From: Willaertia magna
Lineage: Eukaryota > Heterolobosea > Eutetramitea > Acrasida > Naegleriidae
Direction of reading: 5' to 3'
NCBI GenBank assembly: GCA_902984215.1
Contig: CADWAF010001371.1
Span: 1-12,189 of the forward strand
DNA length: 12,189 nt
Notes under the pieces: model-generated
What the model saw: the letters and a program-made list of their open reading frames with translations, nothing else
Databases searched by the model: none
What the model was told of the DNA's origin: nothing
Translations under genes and position numbers: made by a program
Part shown: piece after piece, positions 1-7,081 of the stretch
Layout: every line of letters starts with the position of its first letter
Numbering within the stretch: the first letter of the stretch is position 1

Positions 1-8
1 AAAAAAAA

Positions 9-479
9 ATGTCTGAAGAAACAACTGTTCTTTCCACTGAACCTAGATTACCACTTTTACCTTTTGCTGACCCATTAGTTAATGAAGAAAAGGAATTATC
101 TAAAATTTATAAATGTATTTCTAAATGTTTAAAATCAAAAGAAACTAAACATTTAATCTATAGAGGAACTAAAAATGTAAATAAAATATTAAATAAAATA
201 AAAGATAAAAAGAGCGACGTTAAAGGTTTTGTTATCTTAGCAGGAGATTCTTATCCATTAGATATTATTGCTCATTATCCAGAATTAATAAAACAAGCTT
301 GTGAAGGATCAGTTAAATATATTTTTATTGAAAGTAAATTAGATTTAGGTAAATCTGTTTTAACTAAGAGACCTACTTGTGCTGTTATGGTTGCTGAACC
401 AAGTAAAGATAGTGAAGTTTATAAATATTATAAAAGAGCAAAGAAGGTAGTTGATAAAGCAAATAAAGATGAAGAATAA
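9..479 (+). CDS. NHP2: H/ACA ribonucleoprotein subunit 2 (NHP2-like, L7Ae/L30e family)
   Basis: This 156-residue protein fits NHP2, a core protein of H/ACA snoRNPs that guide pseudouridylation of rRNA in the nucleolus and, in many eukaryotes, of telomerase RNP. Visible family landmarks are the KIYKCISK segment (residues 32-39), the RNA-contact RGTKNV motif (52-57), the core strand and turn VILAGDSYPLDII (75-87), and KRPTCAVMV (120-128). KIYKC and KRPTC favour NHP2 over its close relative SNU13/15.5K. The length is typical for the family, with a Lys/Glu-rich tail. The ATG sits in a pure A run, the usual context for AT-rich protists. No intron is needed. All four Arg codons are AGA, unlike the mixed Arg codons of the genes at 5411-9432. 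The stop lies 9 bp from the stop of the convergent neighbour, and an AATAAA at 514-519 inside that neighbour is a candidate poly(A) signal. SNU13 is the main alternative; I consider it less likely. Confidence 0.88.
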   Translation: MSEETTVLSTEPRLPLLPFADPLVNEEKELSKIYKCISKCLKSKETKHLIYRGTKNVNKILNKIKDKKSDVKGFVILAGDSYPLDIIAHYPELIKQACEGSVKYIFIESKLDLGKSVLTKRPTCAVMVAEPSKDSEVYKYYKRAKKVVDKANKDEE

Positions 480-488
480 TTGTTTTTT

Positions 489-3400
489 TTATTTACTTGG
501 TCTAGGTGGACGTAATAAATGTAAATCATTCTTTTTCTTTCTTGTTGAAGATAATTTAATAGTTTCATCTTCTTTCTTCTTATCGGAAGTGGGGGTTGTT
601 GTATGATGTTTTTCATCTTCTTCTTCTTTAAAACTACTATTCATAATAGTAGAAGAAGTAGATGTTGTTGCAGCATTACCTTTCTTTGGAGTAAATAATA
701 ACTTGGATGGAGAGGAGAACAATAATAATTCATTATTAAATAGACCTGAAGTATTGCTGTTACCATTATTATTACCACCAAGCAGACTTGTTTCCAATAA
801 GGAATCATTATGAGATAATCTTCTATCGTAAGATTCCATCATCCTTACCTTCTTTGCAGAAGAAGAAAAATTACTAATCTTACCAGTTGAGGATAACAAT
901 AGAGGAGTTACAGAACTTGTTTGTCTATAAGGCGTGGTAGTACTTTTTGTTGGAGTGGTATAATTGGTTGTTGTATTGTTATTAGTATTCCTTAACATTG
1001 TAGAGGATGATGAAGATAATTGCATTATTGGATGGTTGTTATCTTCTAAATAAACATTTAATTTACGTTTGCCTGAAGGAGTAGTTGTAAAATTACTACC
1101 ATTATTATTATTCATATCACTACTACTGCTTTTACTTTCCAATAATAAAACTTCCTTACTACTACCATTCTTGGTTATACTTAAAGTAGTAGTGGTGGTA
1201 TTGTTACTACTACTCTTTCTATTATTCATTATTGGAGTTAATGTAGGTTGAAACATTTCAAACATTTTCATTCCCATTACATTAGGACTAGTATTATAAT
1301 TACCTATTATTGTTGTTCTATTTGGTGTTGAAATATTACTTTCACTTGTTGTTATTATTATTGGAGTATTATTATAATTTCTTAATGGTGTTGTTGATTG
1401 TTTTTTAGGAGTTCCAATACATGTCATTTGTGAAAATTCATCTAATAATTTAGATTCATTGGATAGATAAGTTGCTAATCTATTTGTTTCATCATCATCT
1501 TCTTCCTTTTGATTTAACTTTTCTAATTGTTTAATTTCCTTTTCTTTTTCTTTTCTTAATTGAATGTCATGTAAAATCTTTTTCTTTTCTTTCTTTTTCT
1601 TTTCAATTAATGTTTCTTTCTTTTTTAAAGTACTATCAATACCTACATCACTACTTGTTATTGTCGTTGTAGTTGTGGTTGTTTTCGTAATCACTTCCTT
1701 TTCATTAACAGTAATTATTGGAATATTATCTTGTTTTTCTTCTTTTAATTGAATAACATCTTCTTCTTCTTTACGTTTTTTAGAATATTCTAAAGAAGTT
1801 ACATTTCTTTTACGTTTCTTCTTTTCTTCATAAAATTCAATTAATTCATCAGTTTTATTTTCAATGTTTTTAATTTCAGTTTTACATAATTCTTGTTTTA
1901 AATTTTTTAAGTTTAATTTTTGTAAATAATTTCTAATTAATGATTGTAATGAAATGACTTTATTTTCAAATTGGAATTGTTTGTAAATAATTTTACATTT
2001 TAATACGTTTTGTAAAGTATTTAATTTTGGTAGTATTATTTGTTTTAATTCTTTATGTAATAAATGGGTTTTAATTTTAGATTGTAAAATAATTAAATTA
2101 TTTAATGTTTTCTTATTTTCTGTTAAAATAGGCAATTGATAATTAATTTTATTTCCTAAATTTTCTTGAATAATTTTGATAATATTTAATTGTTTATAAA
2201 AATCATTTCTTTGTAGTTTACCTAGAATTATAGTTTGTAAAGTTAAATTATTATTTTGTAAAGTAATAAAATTATTCTTTAATTTATTATTTTTATAAAT
2301 ATTTTGTAAAACATTTGTTAAGTTTTGTAACGATTTAAATTCAATATTTATCTTTTTGGATAAAATCAAATGTTGTAAAGTAATAATATTTTTTAAAATA
2401 TTTCTACTCCTCTTAACCGTTAAATAATTTCTAATTTTAGATTGCATTGCAATAATTTGATCATTTATTTCTTTATTTCTTAAATTAAATTTGATTAATT
2501 TTTGTAATCTTATAATATTTATAATATTTTCATTCTTTTCTTTATTTATTAAATAACTTCTTATTCTAGATTGTAAAATATTTACATTTTTATAATCTGT
2601 TATAATATTCTTATTGAATAAATAATTTTTAATCTTGGCTTGTAAATTTATTATATTGTTTAAATTATTGTTAATTGATTTTCTTTGTAAAGTTCCAGTT
2701 ATTGTAGAAATTAAAATATTTACTTTAATCAAATCATTATTTACAATTTTAGTGGCAATACATTTTCTAGCTGTAGATTGTAATAAAAGTGTACTGTTCT
2801 GTATATCATTAAGTTTTAAATTTATATATTTACTTTTCATTAAAGATTGTAAATTTTCTAATTTAGAAATTACTTTATCTTTTTGTTTGGTTATTAAATG
2901 GCTTCTTATTTTGGATTGTAAGGAAACAATTCTATTTTTATCAATATTTATGTTTTCTCTTAATTGTTTTGCATTTACACTACAATTTATAATTTGTTGT
3001 ATAAGTGTAATATTTTGTAAATTATTGATAAATTCTTTTTTAATTAATTTTGTTCTAATAACGGATTGTAAAGTAGGTAAATAAATATTTAAAGGAATTT
3101 TAATTTCTTTTCTATTTAAATATCCAATTGTTGATGATTGTAATAAATTAATATGCTTTTTATCTTGTTCAAATCTTCTCGCATTAATAAAATATTTAAT
3201 TTTTAATTGTAATAATTTTATATCATTTAAATTATTCTTAAATATTTTATAATTATTCCTCTTTCTGATAATAGATTGTAAACAGTTCATTCTATTTACA
3301 TTTAAAATAAGTTCTTTTTTTAATAAAAATCCTTTCATTGTTGTTTGTAATAAAATTAATTGTTCCTCATTAATTTTATTTTCCTCTTCTTTTGTTTCTT

Positions 3401-4664
3401 CTTTTTCTTTGTGTTCTTCTTTGCTTTCTTCAACGGTCACAACAATTGATTTTTCTTCTATAATTTCTTCCTTTATAGTTTCTGATTTATCAATTTCATT
3501 ATTATCACTTAATAAAGTATTTTCCTCTTTTATTTCTAAAGATGAAGAAGGTTGTGTAGCTTCTTGTTTTTCAGTAAATAATCCAACAGAATCATCATTT
3601 TCCAAATTTATAATATCCTCCAATTTGGTATTAAACAATTCATTATTTACAATCGCATTATTATTGTCACTCATTAAAATATTCATATCATTATTATTGT
3701 CATTTTCTGTCAATTCAGTAAATAATCCCTCTTCTACAATATTGTTCACAATATTATTATTATCAGTATTTATATTAATAGTTTTTATTTCTTCAACTTT
3801 TTGTTCAATAATTAATTTGTCATTACCATCGTTGACAGTGACATTTGTGACATCAACATTTTCAGTGACAGTTTCATTAATAATTGTATCTTTTGATTGT
3901 TCTTGATTTTTTAAAATTTCATCCATTTTAATTTTCTTTTTCTTTCTTTCAACAATTGGTGTATGTTGTTCCTTTTCTTTTTTTCTTTTCAAAACATTTT
4001 CTTCTTCTTCTTCCTCTTTCTTTTCAATTAATTTTTGTTCATTATTTTCATCTTTAATTTTAACAAACAATTCTTCTTCTAAAACAATTTGAGAAGGAGG
4101 AACATTTTCTTCTTTTTGTTTAGCATCTTCTTTTGCAATTTCTTCTTTTAATTGATTTGTTTCTTCTTTTGTATATTTTTTTGAACTTCTTGTTGATCTT
4201 CTTCTTCTTATCGGAGTTTCAACCAGTTTTTCTTCTTTTTCTTCTTTCTCTTCTTCTTTAGTTTCTTGTTCTTCCTCTTCTGGTTCTTCTTCTTCAATTA
4301 CCTTTTTTTTTGGAGGTCTTCCTCTACGTTTCGTAGAAGTTTTTGTTTGCGCAACTTTCTTTGTTGTTCTTTCTTTTAATGGCGTTTTCGTAGAAGAAGA
4401 AGAACTAGAAGAAGCCTTTGAAGTTGAGGTACTTGTGGAAGGAGTTGTAGGAAGTGGATGTTTTCTAGGTCTACCTCTTTTTGACTTTGTCGGAGTAGCT
4501 ACAATAGCCTGTTCTTCTTCCTCTTCTTCTTCTTCTTGTTTTTCTTCTTCAACCTTTTTCTTACTTTTTCGTTTGTTAGTATTTTCTTCCTTTTCAATTT
4601 CTTCTCTTACGGAAGAAACTTGTTCTTGATTTAACTTTGCCGATTGTCTTCTCGTTAAAACCAT
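489..4664 (-). CDS. Large low-complexity protein with two AT-hooks and ~21 IQ-like repeats
   Basis: This is a single uninterrupted 1391-residue frame. In order it contains: a basic N-terminus (MVLTRRQSAK); two AT-hooks with core RGRP (residues 62-68 and 113-119), which bind the minor groove of AT-rich DNA; long Glu/Lys-rich stretches and an acidic Asn-rich region (about 200-430) with repeated LF motifs; an array of about 21 leucine/glutamine-centred motifs (436-920); a basic, probably coiled-coil stretch (about 1010-1058); and a Ser/Thr/Asn/Pro-rich tail. Ten full CDK sites (S/T-P-x-K/R) flank the array. The motifs follow the IQ pattern (LQxxIRxxLxxK) but usually lack the Gly and second Arg of the canonical form. 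Known IQ arrays bind calmodulin-like light chains, as in myosins, ASPM and fungal IQGAPs. I see no calponin-homology, motor or RasGAP domain, so the protein cannot be assigned to those families. Inference: a nuclear or mitotic scaffold under cell-cycle control. Confidence 0.85.
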   Translation of the reverse strand: MVLTRRQSAKLNQEQVSSVREEIEKEENTNKRKSKKKVEEEKQEEEEEEEEQAIVATPTKSKRGRPRKHPLPTTPSTSTSTSKASSSSSSSTKTPLKERTTKKVAQTKTSTKRRGRPPKKKVIEEEEPEEEEQETKEEEKEEKEEKLVETPIRRRRSTRSSKKYTKEETNQLKEEIAKEDAKQKEENVPPSQIVLEEELFVKIKDENNEQKLIEKKEEEEEENVLKRKKEKEQHTPIVERKKKKIKMDEILKNQEQSKDTIINETVTENVDVTNVTVNDGNDKLIIEQKVEEIKTININTDNNNIVNNIVEEGLFTELTENDNNNDMNILMSDNNNAIVNNELFNTKLEDIINLENDDSVGLFTEKQEATQPSSSLEIKEENTLLSDNNEIDKSETIKEEIIEEKSIVVTVEESKEEHKEKEETKEEENKINEEQLILLQTTMKGFLLKKELILNVNRMNCLQSIIRKRNNYKIFKNNLNDIKLLQLKIKYFINARRFEQDKKHINLLQSSTIGYLNRKEIKIPLNIYLPTLQSVIRTKLIKKEFINNLQNITLIQQIINCSVNAKQLRENINIDKNRIVSLQSKIRSHLITKQKDKVISKLENLQSLMKSKYINLKLNDIQNSTLLLQSTARKCIATKIVNNDLIKVNILISTITGTLQRKSINNNLNNIINLQAKIKNYLFNKNIITDYKNVNILQSRIRSYLINKEKNENIINIIRLQKLIKFNLRNKEINDQIIAMQSKIRNYLTVKRSRNILKNIITLQHLILSKKINIEFKSLQNLTNVLQNIYKNNKLKNNFITLQNNNLTLQTIILGKLQRNDFYKQLNIIKIIQENLGNKINYQLPILTENKKTLNNLIILQSKIKTHLLHKELKQIILPKLNTLQNVLKCKIIYKQFQFENKVISLQSLIRNYLQKLNLKNLKQELCKTEIKNIENKTDELIEFYEEKKKRKRNVTSLEYSKKRKEEEDVIQLKEEKQDNIPIITVNEKEVITKTTTTTTTITSSDVGIDSTLKKKETLIEKKKKEKKKILHDIQLRKEKEKEIKQLEKLNQKEEDDDETNRLATYLSNESKLLDEFSQMTCIGTPKKQSTTPLRNYNNTPIIITTSESNISTPNRTTIIGNYNTSPNVMGMKMFEMFQPTLTPIMNNRKSSSNNTTTTTLSITKNGSSKEVLLLESKSSSSDMNNNNGSNFTTTPSGKRKLNVYLEDNNHPIMQLSSSSSTMLRNTNNNTTTNYTTPTKSTTTPYRQTSSVTPLLLSSTGKISNFSSSAKKVRMMESYDRRLSHNDSLLETSLLGGNNNGNSNTSGLFNNELLLFSSPSKLLFTPKKGNAATTSTSSTIMNSSFKEEEDEKHHTTTPTSDKKKEDETIKLSSTRKKKNDLHLLRPPRPSK
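514..519 (+). terminator. Candidate poly(A) signal for the NHP2 gene
   Basis: AATAAA lies 35 nt after the NHP2 stop codon and is followed by TGTAAA. It is inside the 3' end of the convergent coding region, so an NHP2 transcript using it would be antisense to the neighbour's last codons. This is based on motif and position only. Confidence 0.4.
1905..3360 (-). repeat. IQ-like motif array coding region (21 units, 23-residue period)
   Basis: This is the DNA encoding residues 436-920 of the large minus-strand protein. The Gln (or aligned residue) of successive motifs falls at about 440, 463, 486, 509, 533, 556, 583, 606, 629, 652, 675, 698, 721, 741, 764, 787, 810, 833, 861, 885 and 907. The spacing is exactly 23 in 14 of 20 intervals. 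Best-preserved units read LQSKIRSHL, LQSRIRSYL and MQSKIRNYL; others keep only the hydrophobic-Gln pair. The units are diverged at DNA level, so this is an old protein repeat and not a recent satellite. Confidence 0.8.
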
Positions 4665-4666
4665 TT

Positions 4667-4694
4667 CTTATTATTTCTTTCTTATTATTTCTTT
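4667..4694 (-). repeat. Tandem 2 x 14 bp repeat in the leader of the large gene
   Basis: Two exact copies of CTTATTATTTCTTT on the plus strand lie back to back, starting 3 bp upstream of the minus-strand ATG. The transcript leader would therefore read as two purine-rich GAAAGAAATAATAA units just before the start codon. It may simply be slippage in the purine-rich leader. Confidence 0.7.
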
Positions 4695-4777
4695 CAATTA
4701 CTTGTTCTTCTTAATAGTGTGGCTTATGCGGTTTTATTTTTAAAATTTTTTGGCACTCCTTTATTTACAATTCTTAA

Positions 4778-4803
4778 AATTTGTCATAAATTTGTGACAA
4801 ATT
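4778..4803. promoter_or_regulatory. Inverted repeat AATTTGTCA / TGACAAATT
   Basis: A 9-bp perfect inverted repeat has arms at 4778-4786 and 4795-4803 with an 8-nt spacer. It lies 114-139 bp upstream of the minus-strand start codon. The arms contain inverted TGTCA/TGACA half-sites, a core bound by several eukaryotic homeodomain and bZIP-like factors. A further TGTCAC occurs near 4870. Binding is not shown. Confidence 0.4.
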
Positions 4804-5013
4804 GCTGTAAAAATAAATGAAATTGGTATAACACGGTCCAAGATTTTTTTATTATTTAAAACTTTAAATTGTCACACTTTGATTTTGACTTCCTTTTTTT
4901 GATTAAATAAAATAACGAGTACTATTCTGCTCAAAAGTAAAATTTTGTCCAAACGCCTTTATCGGACAACAGTACTACTGCATCCTTTATTTCACAATTT
5001 AACAATAAGGTAT

Positions 5014-5046
5014 ACTAATTTATATTTAAAATCTTATTTTCTTAAC
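5014..5046 (+). repeat. 33-bp direct repeat, left copy
   Basis: This copy matches 10648-10680 at 32 of 33 positions, with 26 consecutive identical bases at the right end. It contains the core AAAATCTTATTTTCTTAAC. It lies left of the three-gene block, 365 bp before the first glycine-zipper gene. Similarity seems to continue weakly to the right after a short gap (CAAATTA in both). Confidence 0.75.
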
Positions 5047-5084
5047 TAAGTAATGTTAATTCAAATTATAAGTAAAGATTTATA

Positions 5085-5106
5085 AACTATTTTTATAAAA
5101 ATAGTT
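5085..5106. repeat. Perfect 22-bp AT palindrome
   Basis: AACTATTTTTA is followed directly by its exact reverse complement. The adjacent sequence also allows an overlapping hairpin, AAAAATAG (5097-5104) with CTATTTTT (5115-5122). It lies 39 bp right of the left 33-bp repeat copy. It could be a cruciform, a dimeric binding site or a trace of a small element. Confidence 0.6.
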
Positions 5107-5169
5107 ATAGTTAGCTATTTTTATTTTCTTAAAGAAAGACGAATTAATTAGCCCCGAAATAAAATTTTA

Positions 5170-5291
5170 ATGACCTGCTTTTACAAAGGTGGTACACCAA
5201 ATTTAAAAATTTCCTATAAAACTGTTGCTGCTAAAATGTTATTTGTTAATTCAAACGACACTCCTACACTTTTGAGTATTATACTAATTTA
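5170..5291 (+). other. Possible upstream coding exon of the first glycine-zipper gene
   Basis: From ATG at 5170, 40 codons run open (MTCFYKGGTP...) and end in TAG if read through. At the last codon a canonical donor GTAAGT begins at 5292. Joining to an AG acceptor at 5393-5394 (ACTAAAAGCAG) would remove 103 nt and enter the downstream frame in phase, leading into the ATG at 5411. The stretch has richer codon use than the surrounding intergenic DNA. The paralogue at 8086 has no visible equivalent, so an untranslated leader or chance ORF remains possible. Confidence 0.3.
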
Positions 5292-5410
5292 GTAAGTCAC
5301 TTAATTTTATCTTAGTGAATTCCTTTATTTATCAAAAAACCAAGTATGAAATAATTCGAAAATCGATTTTATTTATGAACAACACTAAAAGCAGTGTATT
5401 AATAAAAAAC

Positions 5411-6838
5411 ATGTCACAACCACAAACTGTTGATTTACTACAGTCAGTAGGCTTGTTTACAACCATAAGTAAGGACAGAGTCAACATTTTCAACAGTGGC
5501 AGTAAAGTTAAGACTCGACAATATAATGTGCTTGGCCCAGACGGACAAAAGTTTGTAACTCTAAGATATCCCGGATTTATTAAAATAGTGTCAAAGGGAG
5601 GTGCACGCTTTGAAGTAAGTGACAGCAGCTTCGTTGCAAAAGAAATGAGTGCCTGTGCCAAAAGTGAGATTGTTCAGTTTAGTGTTGAACTGGATGAACA
5701 GTTCATAGATGGTTACGTGTCAAACGTTGAAAGATTGACCAAGATTATTAACACAAATAATCTTAACCAAAATGATAAGGACGCTTTAAATAGAGAAATG
5801 GAACAACTGAACGAAGAATTCTTTAACAGAAGTGGAATTCCAAGTTGGCTAAAAAATTTAAACGACTGCTTTAAAAAAGCGAAACAACAAGTTGATTATT
5901 CTAATCCACATCTTTTAAATTATTTAGAAGACGCAAAGAGTGAAGTATTTGTTAAAGATTTCTGGCAGTCATACTATAAGCTCAAAGCAACAATCTCTGA
6001 TTCCCAGGTCCTAAACAGATTCTTAGAAAAATTTGGTTTCTTTTATAAGAGATATACAGTACTGTGTTGTCAATCAGGAGTTTCTGCCAAATTTTTTACC
6101 ACACTTGGTATTAATGTAAAGGGTCTCGAGTTTTTAGTTGTCTACAAAGAACCTGTACCACTTGACAGTATGTTAGTAAATATGGGTTTGGCTTCTCGAG
6201 ATACGAACGACAAATTTATGAATGCCTTAGAAACAGCTAGATCATCTTTAAAGACTTTTATTGAACCAAACTATACTTGCCTCACAAAGGACTTCAAAAC
6301 TCAAAAGTCGTGTAGCAATATTGATGAAGTTAAACAATTTTTAGAAAAACATAAGGACATTAAAATTAGAATTGGAAAACTTGTTCCAAAGTCTGAATTT
6401 GAACAGTACGATAAGATAAATGGAGAGGTTCTTTACCTTGCAAAAGATATTGTGGACGAAATTGTTAAAAGCTATGGAGACGAAACTTTTGAAAAAACAA
6501 ATGATATTATTATGGAATCAGAAAACACAATACTAGGGTTAACAACGGAAAATGTTGGAAAAGGATTAGGGTTGGCAGGAGGGGTTATTGCTGGAGGTAT
6601 GGCTGGATTCGAGGCCGCAAAACATCTCACTGTTGCAAAATCACGTGGAAATATTGTGGTTGTGATTCTGTGTGTTGTTTGCTGTGCTGTCGTTGGGGGA
6701 GTAATAGGTAGCGCTGGAGGGGCAGCTGTTGGAGAACATTTTAAAAAAGAATACTGTCAATTACAGATTTCTATCTCCAAGAAAGAAAACTGCAGTCCAA
6801 TAGACTTGAATACACCACAAATCGTTACAAATAGATAA
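5411..6838 (+). CDS. Glycine-zipper hairpin membrane protein, copy 1 (unrecognised family)
   Basis: The product is 475 residues. I chose the ATG at 5411 because the protein from here aligns end to end with the paralogue at 8086; the same frame is open from an ATG at 5315, which would add 32 residues. Residues 1-370 look soluble, with conserved blocks IPSWLKNL (143-150), FLEKFGF...YTVLCCQSGVSAKFF (204-229), VVYKEP (243-248), the YTCLTKD segment (288-294), and KHKDIKIRIGKLVPKSEF (313-330). Then come two hydrophobic glycine-rich segments: Gly at 383, 387, 391, 395, 399, and NIVVVILCVVCCAVV running into Gly at 429, 433, 437, 441. A conserved GEHF...YCQLQIS tail follows. Known glycine zippers pack membrane helices and oligomers. 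I infer an oligomeric, possibly channel-like membrane protein; no enzyme motif is visible. Composition is richer in GC and Arg codons are mixed (AGA, CGA, CGC, CGT), unlike NHP2. Confidence 0.85.
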   Translation: MSQPQTVDLLQSVGLFTTISKDRVNIFNSGSKVKTRQYNVLGPDGQKFVTLRYPGFIKIVSKGGARFEVSDSSFVAKEMSACAKSEIVQFSVELDEQFIDGYVSNVERLTKIINTNNLNQNDKDALNREMEQLNEEFFNRSGIPSWLKNLNDCFKKAKQQVDYSNPHLLNYLEDAKSEVFVKDFWQSYYKLKATISDSQVLNRFLEKFGFFYKRYTVLCCQSGVSAKFFTTLGINVKGLEFLVVYKEPVPLDSMLVNMGLASRDTNDKFMNALETARSSLKTFIEPNYTCLTKDFKTQKSCSNIDEVKQFLEKHKDIKIRIGKLVPKSEFEQYDKINGEVLYLAKDIVDEIVKSYGDETFEKTNDIIMESENTILGLTTENVGKGLGLAGGVIAGGMAGFEAAKHLTVAKSRGNIVVVILCVVCCAVVGGVIGSAGGAAVGEHFKKEYCQLQISISKKENCSPIDLNTPQIVTNR

Positions 6839-6891
6839 TCGCAATACTAATAGTTCAACAAGCAAATTTGTAAATGTAACCTTTTGTTGAA

Positions 6892-6897
6892 AATAAA
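6892..6897 (+). terminator. Candidate poly(A) signal of glycine-zipper gene copy 1
   Basis: AATAAA lies 54 nt after the stop codon and is followed at once by a GT-rich stretch (TGTTTGTGTGTAA). This resembles a cleavage signal with its downstream element. Confidence 0.55.
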
Positions 6898-6947
6898 TGT
6901 TTGTGTGTAATTAAAAGTTTGTCTTCCCCCAAAAAATATTAATAGTG

Positions 6948-6997
6948 TTTGTGGTAACGACGAATAATAGACCGCTATGTTATATTTTTGTGGTAAC
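6948..6997. repeat. Two copies of TTTGTGGTAAC between convergent genes
   Basis: Exact 11-mers lie at 6948-6958 and 6987-6997, 39 bp apart, in the gap between the convergent 3' ends of copy 1 and the RING gene. A related TTTGTGGTAA occurs on the minus strand near 11090-11099. The role is unknown; these could be shared 3'-end elements or chance. Confidence 0.45.
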
Positions 6998-7081
6998 AGT
7001 CAAAAAGAAAAAAAAAACATTTATATTTGGATTTTGAAATAGATTAATTTACAATAATATTGTCAAAAAATTCTGTTGATG

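Larger units (their letters stand above)
4665..5410. promoter_or_regulatory. Divergent intergenic region with promoters of two genes
   Basis: This 746-bp stretch separates divergent start codons (large IQ-like gene, minus; first glycine-zipper gene, plus), so it should hold both promoters. It marks the change from the compact AT-rich block to the higher-GC block. Within it are an inverted TGTCA palindrome (4778-4803), a small higher-GC island that can fold into a hairpin (4945-4969), one copy of the 33-bp repeat (5014-5046), a perfect palindrome (5085-5106), and a 40-codon open stretch ending at a GTAAGT splice-like donor (5170-5291). I see no tRNA or rRNA. Confidence 0.55.

Noticed and set aside
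1564..3906. Several plus-strand open frames inside the large minus-strand gene (around 1564-1752, 2635-3084, 3409-3906) and others at 1069-1251 and 4435-4629
   Set aside because: They are antisense shadows of biased Glu/Lys/Asn codons and give hydrophobic Phe/Leu/Ile/Ser strings without domain structure.
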